Notes: generated from the letters alone by a model not told the origin. Numbered from the stretch's first letter, positions 46,701 through 58,508 are shown. The stretch is DNA of 64,000 nucleotides from Anthonomus grandis grandis (GCF_022605725.1 NC_065549.1:17637614-17701613); one strand, 5' to 3'. Translations and numbers: made by a program.

Positions 46701-47442
46701 AAAAACTCATGGGTATTAGGCACTGTGAGATTCGGATCATCTAAAAAATATATGAGGTATATAATCAATCTGAAAAATATTTTTTTTTCAAGTAAAAAAA
46801 AATAAAATTCATATTAAAATAAATTGAAAAAGTTTAAACGTACATAATTTTTATGAATTTTTTTCCAGTAAATAATTCAATTAAATTGCATACTTTAAAA
46901 TTAATACTCGTACTAGTAATACTGAATCTCCTTTTTAATTCGTTGGACTTTTGAATAAATATTTTAGTTTAAAAAATATTTAATTGTCCAAATTGTAACA
47001 TTGTTAACATGATTATGTTGATCTAGCATATGAATTTTAATGAATCCATGTTTGATTTCTTACAGTTAATTTCCTAAATCTCAATTTCTATGGCCGAACT
47101 GCTTTATCGGAATGTTATTTTGTTAAATGTTAATTAATTTTTTAATGATTTTTGGCAATTTTATTACTTTAAGGTCAAACTTTCTTTTCTAATTTTGTAT
47201 AATTAAACTAATTCTTATACGTTATTGAAAGCCAAAACAGTTTATCTTGATAAACTATTATAAATTAATTAAAAAAAACTAGCTAAGAGCAAATGTGTCT
47301 TACTTAAAACAAGTTTTTTAAGCGTCTGCATTTCCAACATATAATTTTCCATGGTTTCATTCAGTTCCTTTTCGGCTCTTAATTTCCATTCTGTGTCTAA
47401 TAAAGGACATTCCGTTTCCTTAAAGTAATCCATTTCGTACAT
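40800..47442 (-). CDS. CRAL-TRIO lipid-transfer protein, alpha-tocopherol transfer protein-like (294 aa)
   Basis: SEC14-type cytosolic carrier of small lipids (retinoids, tocopherols, phosphoinositides in the family; ligand unknown here). Minus-strand coding exons: 47442-47304, 46740-46649, 46560-46410, 41345-41035, 40991-40800; splice sites and phases agree and the total is 885 nt. The CRAL_TRIO_N helical part contains EFLLRFLRARKFNSAKAFEM (about 57-77). The lipid-binding domain (about 95-265) contains QHRDQWGRRIFVIRVG, GLVVILDMAGLSLQHA, FPLRFKGFHVVNEPFYFD and FLHGSDIDALHAFV, ending LPSEYGGETGPFDN. The start MYEMDYFKE follows an acceptor (TTTTTTTTAG at 47451), implying an upstream 5' UTR exon that was not located; an extra coding exon cannot be excluded. 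Intron 3 (41346-46409) is inflated by nested TEs. Confidence 0.93.
42581..44398 (+). pseudogene. Mariner-like transposase, interrupted
   Basis: From ATG 42581: MPYAPQEYAEMHYVYGFCDG, GNARAAAREYRARFPNR (first HTH) and ISIRRIARRLGLSSLSVHRI (second HTH). First catalytic block is ILWSNESLF, with Asn where Asp is expected. A TGA at 43100-43102 replaces the Trp of the HNLHYW block. The frame resumes at 43124 with FGINMWAGIIEGKLIGPF and MWLQHDGAPPHY (second Asp). A TIR element interrupts the gene at 43361-44138, after which the WPPRSPDLNPLDF block (third acidic residue) follows, ending FEHLM-stop at 44398. Inactive by nonsense, Asp loss and insertion. Confidence 0.85.
43361..44138. mobile_element. 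778-bp TIR element nested in the mariner transposase
   Basis: AAGTTTGTTCTCACAGCAG at 43361 mirrors CTGCAGTGAGAACAAACCT-type sequence ending at 44138 (a few mismatches), with further inverted similarity (ACACATGCGCA / TGCGCAT). Transposase codons before (VVRVY) and after (QQFPNRWIG) rejoin naturally. No transposase inside. Target duplication not resolved. Confidence 0.7.
45481..46409. other. CRAL-TRIO intron 3, right part
   Basis: No ORF or repeat recognised. Confidence 0.4.
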
Positions 47443-47450
47443 CCAAGTTG

Positions 47451-49888
47451 CTAAAAAAAAATTATATTTAAAATCGGAAAAAATACAATTTTCGATGAAT
47501 TATTAATAATTCTAAAATGTATGTATCCCTTACCTTTGTTTTAGTGTACCGGAATGGTAAAGAATCTAAAATGACCACTTTAACCTTGATTTAAGTGGTA
47601 AACAGTCGCCAAAGTTTAAGGTTGGAATATCGAATTTTCCTCCCTCGAAGGGGGTTGAAGACCTCAAATGCGCAAATGCTGAATCTTGCGTTTTATTGTT
47701 TCCATTAATATTCCGAATAAGGGTTAGTGGATTTTTAACGCTTGGCCGGTGAAGTTAGTTTTCCGCAGAGTAATTTCATGTAGGTTTGTATGGAACATTG
47801 GCGATGTATAAAAATGGAAAAACACCATATTTATTGAAGAGATTTTTAGTATTTTTTAAAGAATTGTTTAAACGACGTACTTGACATACATGGTGTTTAT
47901 TTTATATCTTATTAAACTATTTGGATTTTAAAACTAAGGAATTAAAAAATGTAATTTATTATTATATATTTAAATCCAGAAAATATTTAACAGATTTAAA
48001 ACCTGATCTTTAAAAATTCAGATATTTGCCAATTTCCAAATACATTTTTTTAAGTAGAAACGATATTACATGTTAAGAAAATATACCAAGGCAAAGGTTT
48101 TACCATTTCAATCATTTATTTACAAACCAAGGAATTAAATATTTGAAACATAAAACAAAAGTTCAGAACTTTATTACAGAAATATTTATAACAAAAACAA
48201 ATATATACTATCTTTTTAGATCAACTCAATGTATTAATATTCAAGAGGTAAATAGTAAATATTTTTAATAAATATTATTTAAGATATAAAATTATAATAT
48301 CATATTTCAATTTTATACGTTTTAGTCTATAATTTTAAGATTTTTTTTAATTTTGATATTTAAAACTTGCATAATAATATAGTTAAACCACATGAAATAA
48401 AATACATTATTTCTAATGTGTAAATTATTCGTTTGATGGTCTAAATGTCTAAAATAATAATAGTCTTGAATGTTTGGTTATTGGGAGAAATTCTGATAAT
48501 TTGATTTTAATTATTTTCGCCTGGAAAATTTGTATAATGCATTTCTATTTTCTAGATAGAACATAGAAATGCTAAAGTTAGACTATATCCTTATGCCAAG
48601 AAAAATTGATGATTGAAAATTTTTAATTCATACAAATTGAAATTTTCAATATTGTACCAACAAAAATTAGACAAAACTTAGTATTATATTTTGATTTAAA
48701 ATTCAAAAAACAATGCAAAAAGACACATAAGTGTAACATATAAAGCAAGAAAAAATTTAAACAAAAATTCTGAAAAAAATTATTAAAATTAATGCATTTT
48801 AAGAAAAAATTATTTTAAAATGAGAAAAATAAAAATATTATATAAAATACCTCAAAAATTAAAAATCAAATTACTTTAAAAAATATGACAGTTGCGATTA
48901 CGTAAATTTTAAAAATCCAAATTATTAACTAGGAAAAAAGAAAAAGTTAAAAAACCAAAATTATGAGAAACTTTTATCCATTAAATAAACAAAAACTCAA
49001 CATTTTGGAATTTAGAAACTGTAAATTAAAGAAAAATCTAGAATTAAGTGAAATCAAATTCTTGACTTCAACAAAAAATACAACATTTCGTTGGGAGAAT
49101 TTTTGAAACCAAAAAATACTTCACTTCTTTAGGTTTTTAAATAATAATAATAATTAAGTAAAATATTACAGTTAAACAGTACTGTAAACAGTTCAGTAAA
49201 TCTAGTGAAAAAAAATATGTTGTTCTGACAAAAAAATACGTCCAATCATTTCAATATTCAATATTAGAATTCTATGAAAGTTTATAAATATACATTTAAA
49301 TACTTAGTACAGTAAATCTGTCAAATTTGTTCCCCAACCATTTTGTTGGCGGAAATTTGAAAGGGGCATTCAAAAAGCTTAACTTAAAAAATAAGGAGTC
49401 AAAGCGTACAGGTTTTTTGAAAAAACAAATTTTTTTGTATTTAATCTATTTGGGAAATGATAGGTTTTTGGAAAAACTTGTAAGGGCTAAAATTCTTGGG
49501 GACATCATTTTCTACAACCTTTCCCATTGAGTCGACTTTCTCCGATAAAAAGTGCACAAAGTAGATGGCGGCAAAGTACTCAAAAAAGTATTTTTTCGCT
49601 TTTTGGGCTAGAATTTTTTTTATCGCATCAATAACAATGAGAAAGTTATTACATATAAAAAACCTACAAAATTCATTTAAAAACTTTTCTTGACCGATAA
49701 ATTATGTATTAGTTATATCATGTACAATTATGATCATTGGGTTTTGCATGATGACATCTGAAAGTTCTTTCTTACTCAAAATGTTTTAAAATGTTCTGCC
49801 ATATATTGACAATAAGGTTGCCTTATATTGTTGGTTCTGCCATATATTGACTATTGATAACAACAAAATAAAAAATATTCTATGAACT
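47451..49888. other. AT-rich DNA upstream of CRAL-TRIO gene
   Basis: Should contain the promoter and 5' UTR exon of the CRAL-TRIO gene; neither could be fixed. A direct repeat TTCTGCCATATATTGAC lies at about 49796 and 49843. The stretch from about 49320 (CCCCAACCATTTTGTTGGCG) looks TE-derived but has no coding signature. Confidence 0.4.
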
Positions 49889-49889
49889 T

Positions 49890-52800
49890 TCTTTTTTTTT
49901 TTATGGTAAACACAAGCACAAGAGGAAAGTCCTATGTCACTTTTGGAGTGGTGCTTGCGCGAAGATATTTGTGGGCGTTTATCTTAAATCGCTGTAGGTT
50001 GTATGCGTCGGGAAATATGTGAGGTGGAAGCCCGTTCCACAAAGAAGATGTTCTCCAGATGAATGAGTCCCGATACAGCGACGTCCTTGGGGTAGGCAGG
50101 TGGACTCGATGTTTATGAGCCGCAACTGCTAGACGCGTCCTTCTTGCCGGAACAGCCCTGGGTGGAATCAGGCCTACCAGCTCAGAGGAGCACTTATCCT
50201 GATAATAACGGCAGAATAAACAGAGATCAGACACCTTTCTCCTGTGCTCCAGACTATCCAGACTCTTTGTCAGTTCTGGTTTGTCGATAAGACGAATAGC
50301 TCTCTTCTGTATAGAATCCAGCAGGTTTAAACTATGCTTAGGTGCAGAGCTCCAGGCATGCGAGCAATACTCGAGGGAAGGGCGTATTTGAGCTTTATAA
50401 AGAGTCAGCAGCTGTTCTGGTGTATACAGTTTTTTCGTTTTGAAAAGCACTCCGAGTTTTTTGGAAGCCGCCCTGGCGACCTCGGCAACGTGGTCATGCC
50501 AGGACACACTGTTGGTGACCTCGACTCCTAGAAGATGTAAAGATGATTTCATTGGCAATGTTTTCCCTGCCATAACCAGCTCCGGGCCACCAAGGTTAGT
50601 CTTCATCGTAAATACTGCAGCCTGCATTTTTTTAGCGTTAAAATTGACCAGATTGTTACCGCCCCACTCCAAGATTACTCTAATATCGTTGTTGATTGAA
50701 GCACTTGTTGCTGCCTAACATTCTGAGAACTTGCGGTTGTCGTTGGTTTAGCGGACTTAAATGTGGAAATAAGTGTGCTATCGTCCGCAAAGCTGTAGAT
50801 TGGATTGACAGTGGTTCGTAGCAAATCGTTGATATATACCAAGAAAAGGGTGGGGGATAGAATGCATCCTTGAGGGACTCCAGCGTTAATGTTAAATTTG
50901 TCGGAGAGGTATCCATCGACGGCTACTTGGATTGTTCTTTGTTGAAGAAAACTTTTGATCCAATTCAATAATGAGTTTTGTATGCCGATTGAGGAGAGCT
51001 TGGTTAGTAGTCCCTCATGCCACACTCTGTCAAATGTCTTGGAAATGTCAAGAGCGACTGAGCGGGACTCGCCGTGCTTCTCCATGGCCTCCGTCCACAA
51101 GTGTGTGACGTAGGCCAGAAGATCGCCGGTGGATCTAAGCTTTCGGAAGCCGTATTGATGATCGCTGATTAGTCCAGATGATTCCAGATATCTTAACAGT
51201 TGTTGGTTGACTGCTTTCTCCATAATCTTCGATATTACTGGAACTAGTGCAATCAGGCGGTAGTTGGAGGGCATCGTCTTCTTACCCTTTTTGGGTACAG
51301 CTTGCACTCGAGCAGTTTTCCAGCTTGTTGGAAATTTGCCCTGTTTATACGATGTCGTGAACAGTCTACATAAGGGAGGAGTCAATTTGTCTGCACAACG
51401 TTTTAGTATTAGGGCTAGAATTCCATCGGATCCAGAAGCTTTGTTGGTGTCTACGCTTTTAAGAATTTTTTTTTATAATTCGTTGGAGAAATATAGTATT
51501 GGAAAATATGGCAGTGTTTTGCCTTGCGAGTGCAGAGTAGAATTGGACGCGAAGAGTTTACCCAGTAAGTTGGCTTTTTCCCCTGCTGTTACCGCGATAG
51601 AACCATCATCTGCTGTTAGGGGTGGCAAGGCCGACTTAGCAAATCCTTGACTAACGGCTTTCGATACCGACTTGATAAGATCTTGTTCCATTTGGGCAGT
51701 TTAGCAGTTTGTTTTTGATCCTGTTGTTGTGACTCTCTTTGCATTCATCAATAATTCGCTTGCAGCTATTTCTGGAGGCTAAAAAGTTCCTCCGATTTTC
51801 GATGGAAGGATGTTGACGCCATTTGCGATATGCTGCGTTTTTAGTGTTTACTGCCTTTTTGCAATTCAGGTTGAACCATTGCTTGTTGTTTGATCCGCAT
51901 TTAGTAGAAAAAGGGATATAAGCTTCCATTCCTGCCAAGATCGTCTCTGTAATTTGGTTTGCACATTTTGAGATGTTATTGGTTCTAAAGCAGACCTCTT
52001 TCCAAGGGAATGAGCGATAAAATTCCAGAAGATGGTTCCACTCTGCTGATTTATAGTGCCATACTTCCACGGCATCGGAGGATCCTGCGTTTTAACCTCC
52101 AACTGGCAAGAGACTGTTAAAAATGTTATTGAAAAATGCCAAGACCAGATCTAGGAGACTCGCGAACTCGCCGTCTTGATCAGGGATTCTGATAAGTTCC
52201 TCCACAAGCTGCGTAAGCCCGCATATGGTGGCAAATAGCTCAGCTTCTCGTCCTTCATCGTCGTTCTTGTTGCAGAAGCGCAGCCAGTTGATATTGTGAA
52301 CGTTAAAATCACTCATGGCGATGATTTTTGCGCTTGGGTAGTCAATTTGCAGATGGTTAATGCAGTCAACCAGGTTCAAAAAGAGCCGTCTATATTGGGT
52401 GTCGCTTGGTGGTCTGTAGATATAGCAGATAAATTTTGTGGCACCACTGGCTATTATTTTGCACCACATGACGTCGAAGTCCGCAGGTTCAAGCGTTTCC
52501 TCCCGCTGGCAACTCAAATCGTTCTTGACAAATACTGCCAATCCAAAGTTTAGTCGAAATCGGGTGTGTAGATCGTATCCAGGATAAATGAGGTGAACAT
52601 TTGTTGTTGAAGGTTTCACCTTTGTTTCTGCCAATCCCAGAATGTGAGGCTTACTTGATTGCGGGTGTTGGTGTACGTGATCCGCCTGATGGACCTCCCC
52701 GACCAGCCTCCGCCCGGAGATCCGAATGGGAGGCGAGTTTACCTCCGGAAAGTTTTGGTTGTGAGGGCGCCATCATGCATTTATTTTTCTTCTCTATTTC

Positions 52801-53010
52801 CCCTTTGGAAACCGGACACATCGACAAGGCGGCGAAACGTGAGTTCCATGGAACCACTTCACGCTGCCTAAGTCCTATGTGGTGGTATTGAACCGGGCGA
52901 TGCAAGTGGACAACATCTACCACCAAAGGGGTTGCTCTTTTAGTCGCCTTTTACGACAGGCAGAGCGTACCGGAGGGCTATTCTACCCCGTCCCTCCCCG
53001 GGTAAAAGAA
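49890..53010 (-). mobile_element. Nearly full-length LINE (APE endonuclease plus RT) with poly(A) tail
   Basis: On the minus strand the order is a GC-rich leader (about 53010-52640), endonuclease, linker, RT, stop at 49932 and an A-rich tail (poly(T) at 49889-49901 on the plus strand). No gag-like ORF1 was seen. The leader includes a GTCGTAAAAGGCGACTAAAA-type segment near 52940-52960. Confidence 0.88.
49932..52634 (-). pseudogene. LINE polyprotein: APE endonuclease and reverse transcriptase
   Basis: Endonuclease part (52634-52092): AETKV, GLAVFVKNDL, ICYIYRPPS and IAMSDFNVHNINW, where the usual GDFN is SDFN. A TAA follows PVGG. Linker (52070-51651): WFNLNCKKAVNTKNAAYRKW. RT part: SVDTNKASGSDGI, then RVQAVPKKGKKTMPSNYRLI, DHQYGFRKLRSTGDLL, ALDISKTFDRVWH (first catalytic Asp region), GVPQGCILSPTLFLVYIND and SFADDSTL (FADD box). 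C-terminal part (50672-49932): QIRPSLEYCSHAWSSAP, LDSIQKRAIRLI and SSLWNGLPPHIF. Only a few lesions: TAA at 52092, a frameshift near 51680, a stop at 51473 and a frameshift near 50680. A recently dead jockey/CR1-type copy; clade uncertain. Confidence 0.9.
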
Positions 53011-53110
53011 CAACTACAGTCATATAACATATACAATACTACATCATATACAGTCATATAATAATACGTGAATAATAAATGTCATATACAGTACTACAGT
53101 CATATAACAA
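53011..53110. repeat. Short degenerate tandem repeat (TACAGTCATATAA)
   Basis: Four or so imperfect copies of CTACAGTCATATAA at the 5' junction of the LINE. Confidence 0.6.
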
Positions 53111-53810
53111 TTCTATTAATTTTTTTTTAAATTTTGACAGTGTTGGTGTGGCAGTTTTTGAACGTTATGTTCTACTCTACATAATTGGTTCGGAAATGCG
53201 AACAGGAAGTGAAAATTTATGTAATCGGTGACTTTAATGAAATTTAATAGAAAGACATACTAAATATTTTAAGAAATTCAAATAGTGTTGAATTCCATTG
53301 ATCGAGTGCTACTTTAACGTGTGCTTCGCTGTTCTGTAACCACGTTTTTGTGTCATTGGGTTTCCTTTGTCATAACGTTAAACTTTTAAGCATTGGTTCA
53401 AATAACTTTACATAACGCAAGTTTCCTTGCTTTAAAGATTTGTATCCAAAATTAAAGAGTTCTTTATGGAACAATAATATTATTGTAGTATCCTCGCCTT
53501 GAAACATAACAGAGAAGCCAAGTATTTACAAATTTAATTCTAAATTGAGCGAATATGCTTTTAAACTTGACAAATGTATTCCTAGGCAGGTTTATTCATA
53601 TGTCGATATCAATAAACTGGCATGTGTGTTTGCCTGGTCCAATGGGTTGTGGTGGCAATAAAATAGCAACCCTTAATGGTCAAATGTATGGAAATACATC
53701 GTGTAAACATGAGGTCAATCTTTTTCATCCTACCAAGTATCCAGATCAAATTACTTAAATCGCGACCAGTCAAGTATTGCAAATCATAGTATAGTAACAA
53801 CTAATGATTT
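53111..53810. other. Noncoding DNA
   Basis: No gene or clear repeat recognised. Confidence 0.35.
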
Positions 53811-55450
53811 CAGAACTAGCGACACAATCACTAATATCAACTTGTTTGTTCTCAATATTCAATCAGTTACAAATAAAAATGACGAACTGTATTTGCTTCT
53901 TAATAGTATAGACTTGTGTTTTACCTCCTGATGTTTTAATATTAACTGAACATTGGATTAAGTGTAGTGAAGAATTTTGTCTTGAATTTTATATGAATGT
54001 CTCTAGATTGAACAGATGAAATACGGTCCACGCTGGCACTTAATATTATGGTTAAGAAACAGCCTTAAATAAATTTAATTTTATAAATGTTGATGGGTTT
54101 AATTACTTGCTAAAAGATAAATACTTTGAATTTTATAATTTATTGTAAATAAATTTATACATATATTATTGGCTTTCGAGTATTTTTAACTAAACGAGAG
54201 GTAATATTGTCCAGTATGAATACGATGAATCCGAAAGTTGTATTGTCAGGCGCCCTTATTATAGATTTCCTTGATCCTTCCGGAAATTATTTAAAGGCGT
54301 TGCAAAATTTATTTATCTTATTTAATATCAAATTGCATATTAATAGTCCCACTAGAATTACTGCTGGTTCCTCTTCTGGGCTGGATTAACTTTGTTCGAA
54401 CCGGCATACAGTTGTAGATTGTAACGTAGTTACTGCGGGTCTCTCAGATCCTGAGGCAATCATTGCTTCTGTCGCCTTAGATTCTTGTGTTACCTCTAAA
54501 ACGAATAAATATCGGTATGGCAGATTGTTTTCTCGCAGAAACTATGTCGGGTTTGAACTCTTATGTAATCAATGTAACTGGAACGTCTGGAACAATATCT
54601 TAGACTATACTATACTGACCCAATGGCTTCCACTCGTCATTCTTAATACGGCTTTTTACGAGAAAAATAAACCTTGGTACACCACGGAAATAAAAGTTGC
54701 AGCCAAAAATATAAGATCTTTACTACGTTACATGAAAAAAATATCATTACATAGTACTTACTTTATGAATTACTACAACTACAGAAAAATTTACAGATCT
54801 ACTCTAAAAAGGGCCAAATCTCTTTATTACTCGGGGAGAATTGAAAATGCCTCTAGTAAAATAAACTAAAAGAAACATGGAAAATTGTCAATTCTCTACA
54901 AGGTAAGGGCAATTGCTATACCTAATGTCTTAGAAGCTGACGATCTAAATGCATCTTACTGCTCCATGGCATCTAACCTCTCCAATAACCTAACTTTTTT
55001 GTTTTTACCCACTGATGCTGGAAAACTAAAATCCATATTTAGAGAGAAAAAAGAACTTTCTCGGGATGGGACAGGTTGCCATTAAGTGTCATTAAAACTC
55101 TACCTACACCAGCTCTAGTTTGTTTAGCTCATGCAGTGAATTAGTATTTTACAATTGGCCTTGTCTTAAAAGGGCTAACATATTATGTAGGACTGACATA
55201 ATTCACAAGAAAGCTGAATGCACCTTGCAATTTTCGTTCTATACCATTGCTTCCTGTGCTAGGAAAGATTATGTAGATGCTGGTTAAGGTGAGGGTCGTT
55301 TCATTTATCAACAAGCATAAACTGCTTGATCTGCATCAGTTTGGATTTCTAAAATCTAGAAACACAAGTGATGCTATGTTTGGCTTTCTTCGGGAGCTGT
55401 ATCTCGGGATCAGTACAGGTGATAAATGTCGAAAGCTTTCGACATATCAC
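53811..55450 (+). pseudogene. Decayed jockey-type LINE: endonuclease and first part of RT
   Basis: Plus strand. Endonuclease start NLFVLNIQSVTNKNDEL and TEHWIK (53840-53960). Then KVVLSGALIIDFLDPSGNYL (GDLNIDF-type box with Asp lost, 54230-54290), LHINSPTRITAGSSSGLD and a degenerate SDH block. Linker KPWYTTEIKVAAKNIRSLLR (54660-54730). RT start: LPVLGKIM and HQFGFLKSRNTSDAMFGFL (55250-55400). Ends before the catalytic YADD. Many stops and frameshifts. Confidence 0.78.
55427..55444. repeat. 18-bp perfect palindrome TGTCGAAAGCTTTCGACA
   Basis: Seen directly at the break point of the RT fragment; followed by two copies of GACAAGTGCGAC. Confidence 0.85.
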
Positions 55451-55596
55451 AAGACAAGTGCGACAAGACTGACAAGTGCGACTTAGGTGACATATCTTTG
55501 AACAATAAAAATATTATTCCATTCATGTACTGCAAAGTTCCTGGGCCTGTCCATTCACGGTGATTCGTTCAAATTTGAAAGCTTTCATTAAAAAAA

Positions 55597-55643
55597 CGAC
55601 ACTGTGCGAAGCAATTTCGAAAAAATTGCTTCGCACAGTGTCG
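55597..55643. repeat. Perfect 21-bp-arm hairpin with 5-nt loop
   Basis: Arms CGACACTGTGCGAAGCAATT(T) 55597-55617 and its exact complement 55623-55643; loop CGAAA. Confidence 0.9.
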
Positions 55644-56343
55644 AAGAAACGATTTTCTCAGTTAGCTAATAGGTTTGCATGCATGTATGATTCATTTTTT
55701 TATTATTTTGTTCCAATGTTTTTTCTGCTATTTGGTTAAATGTATATATGTCCATTAGTTTAAATTTATTTTACCCTCTATTTTATTTTATATGCAACTT
55801 AAAAGTAAAAGAATAGTGAATGTGTTATGTATATTAGTAACTTAGAAATTAAGATTTAAGGCTTTATATCCAACATTAGTTTTTAGTTATAAATTAAACT
55901 AGTTTTGACTTTGGCAAAGTCAAAGTCATGCTTCATAGCTTCTTTTTTGGTGGTTGATTAGAAAGTGTTTCTGTTTCACTGGATTCTGGCGATGATTCTG
56001 CCGTTAATCCATCAGTATTATTAGCACATTTTGTTTCAGTTGCTGGTTGTTGAAAACCAATGCTCAACATTGAGATGGAAGGTCATTGTCAATTATGCCT
56101 TAAAAAAATTGTCCTTGCAAATTTTTGCAAAAAGCTACCATTTCCGAGATAAATGAAATCCAAAAATTTTGAGTTTTTTAGAAAAGCCGTTAGGCTTCGA
56201 CTCCACATTTTTCAAGTTTTCGAATGCTTGTCTAACGAGTTCCGCAAAAAAATGGGTGGAGGTAGATAGATGATGTACTAAGTATTTAAATGTATAATTA
56301 TAAACTTAGATAAAATTCTAACATTGAATATATTTGAGGCCCA
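55644..56343. other. Noncoding DNA
   Basis: No gene recognised. Minus-strand reading near 55940-56010 gives a short acidic-serine stretch (TAESSPESSETETLSNQ) of unknown origin. Confidence 0.35.
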
Positions 56344-57690
56344 GTGATGGTAACGATATATCGATGGTTAATATACAGGGTGTTACAAAATTCGGTGCAA
56401 ATATTTTAAGAGCGCATTATTGGAGTTTTTTTTTAGCATTATAAGACTTTTTTTCCTATAAACATGTATTCTAAAATGCCTCTTCTCGAAGCTACAGCCC
56501 GCGCAAGTTTCTTATGAAGAAAATCAATTATTTGCAACCGTACCTACAATTATGCGTCAATTCTTCAGAAAATTTGCAAGTCCCTGTTTTTTCGGTGCTC
56601 TTTTCATTTTCCGCCCCAAACATGGTGTAAATCCAATTTTAGGGGAGGATTCAGAAGAGCTTACCCTTCTAATGGCTTGTATATTATGTTTCCTATAAGA
56701 AATTTAAAAAGCTAGCAACACCATCTAGTAAGCCATGAAAAAAATTTAATTTTTTACATCAAAAAACAATCTGTTTAAAGAAACTAATTTAATTTCTGTC
56801 AAATCAAATTAATTTTACCGAAAAAAATAAAAAAAAAGTAAGCCGCCCTGAATCCTCCCGTAAAATTGGGTTTACACCACTTTGGGACGGAAAATGTCAA
56901 GAGGATCTAAAACAATGCAGACTTGCAAATTTTCAAAAGATTTCAGTCAGTGTTCCAAATAATCGATTTTCTTCAAGAAATTTGCGCGCGATGTAGCTCT
57001 GAGGGGGTGCATTTTAGGACACGTGTTTATAGGGAAAAAAATCTTATTTTAACTCTACAACAATACGCCCTTAAAATATTGCACCGAATTTTGTAAAACC
57101 CTTTATGTTGAAAATATATCGATTTATGCTTAACATTATATATCGGAAAATATCGAATACACTAAAATATAGTCTTTAGAAGCAGCTAAAATTTAAAATT
57201 TGAATCCTTCTCAAGAAAGTTCAAAATATGAATTACAAGGATTACTCGATAGAGGGGACAGGTTTTAAGAGCAGACTTTCAGACAATTGTAAAAATATAA
57301 TACAAAATATAAAATAGGTACTTATCTTGTACAACAGGTATATGGACAGCTGATATGCAAATAAAAAGCTTTATGGGTCTAACCATTCATTTTATAGCAG
57401 ATAAGGAAATATATTGTCTGCTACGTATTATTACGTGTAACAGAACTATATTATAACTGAGTCGCATACATCTGAATATATCAACTCAACTACTAAATAC
57501 TTTTCAAGAACGGAATATTCAGATCAAATTTTAGCCTCTGTTACAGATAATGGGGTGAAGCATGGTGAAAGCATGCCAGGATTTTATGAGCAAAACTAAA
57601 CCTATGAACATTCAATTAAAAATACTAAAAACTTATTTATAAAAATTTATGATAATTAATTAAATGAAAAATTAATAATGTAGCTAACGA
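56344..57690 (+). pseudogene. hAT element remnant, interrupted by a foldback MITE
   Basis: CAGTGATGG at about 56346 resembles a hAT end. After the foldback MITE, the plus strand at 57328-57425 reads CTTGIWTADMQIKSFMGLTI and HFIADKEIYCL, the hAT block T(T/S)DxWTS...GLTxHF. Downstream text (57480-57600) is degenerate. No right end found. Confidence 0.65.
56376..57103. mobile_element. 728-bp foldback MITE of the CAGGGTGTT family
   Basis: CAGGGTGTTACAAAATTCGG at 56376 mirrors the right end at 57103 (complement of AAGGGTTTTACAAAATTCGG); TA flanks both sides. Arms of roughly 300 bp remain alignable (for example TTTACACCA / TGGTGTAAA and GATTCAGGGCGGCTTAC-type blocks). No ORF. Confidence 0.85.
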
Positions 57691-57719
57691 AGCATTTTCT
57701 GTAAAAATGTATATTCCTT

Positions 57720-58105
57720 TGAAAGTGCGGTAATATCCAGGGAATAAATCTTGATGAACGAAGGCGTAATTTCAACTATCGTTTATGTGGTCCCAGGCGG
57801 ACATCCGAAAACACTTTTGGTATTTAGACTTTTTAATAGACGAATTCAAGCCTTTATAAAGATGACATAATTTTGAGAACTTGCTGCACAATTTCATTAA
57901 AAAATACGACTGTCACACGTATAATTACGTTCGTTCTAAAATGGATCTGAGGAGCGAGAATCGCCCATTACAAAATTTACATTTGCAAGGAGGAAATGCG
58001 ACGACAGATGCATTTCGCGTACGAGAAACATTCTCTGACTTTTTCAATTCTGATATGCTGGATCTCTCCCATAGTTACCAAATATCCAACAAACATAGAA
58101 AATAA
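57720..58105 (+). pseudogene. PIF/Harbinger transposase C-terminal fragment
   Basis: Plus strand: DERRRNFNYRLCGPRRTSEN followed by TFGI, the block with the third catalytic residue (here SENTFG instead of VENAFG), then LLHNFIKKYD and TTDAFRVRETFSDFFNSD, the usual C-terminal end. One or two frame changes. Confidence 0.8.
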
Positions 58106-58251
58106 TATAAGAAAAACATAATTTTAGTTCTCATCATTATTATATCCTATTGTCAGTGCAATAAAAGTAAACTAAAATATAAATTGTTTGGTCAAAGAAA
58201 GAATATGTAACGAATCGTGTTTATTCTGTAGCCAGATTTAGAGTTATATTT

Positions 58252-58488
58252 TTACTCACATTCGCTTTTCATTTCTGCTGCTACTTTACTCCAAATAACA
58301 TTCTTAAACTCGAAGTCTAACTCAATAGGTTTTTTCTCATTCATGGTTGAATCCAAAATACATAATTTGTACGGCCGTGAAAATCCAAAAATATCGTCAG
58401 GAAATAATATAACGATAACGTTACGGTGCCGGCGACAGCACTGTTTCGTGACTGCTATATTTGTGAATCGACCTTTAGCCGACGCCAT
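58252..58488 (-). CDS. First exon of an unidentified gene, divergent from TMED10
   Basis: Minus-strand ATG at 58488, 184 bp from the TMED10 start. It opens MASAKGRFTNIAVTKQCCRR, FPDDIFGFSRPY and FEFKNVIWSKVAAEMKSE. Near the end a GAAT|GTGAGT donor (exon end about 58263, phase 1) suggests splicing; the in-frame stop at 58252 lies beyond it. The IWSKVAAEMK stretch resembles the end of Myb/SANT- or MADF-like domains, but the alignment is weak and I do not assign a function. Compact divergent position suggests a real promoter-sharing host gene. The next exon would lie left of 58250, where only TE fragments were recognised. Confidence 0.5.
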   Translation of the reverse strand: MASAKGRFTNIAVTKQCCRRHRNVIVILFPDDIFGFSRPYKLCILDSTMNEKKPIELDFEFKNVIWSKVAAEMKSECE

Positions 58489-58508
58489 ACAATTTCCTCA
58501 TGACAAGA

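Noticed and set aside
52651..52926. 91-codon minus-strand ORF in the LINE leader
   Set aside because: GC-rich leader with no gag features; more likely 5' UTR of the LINE than a protein.
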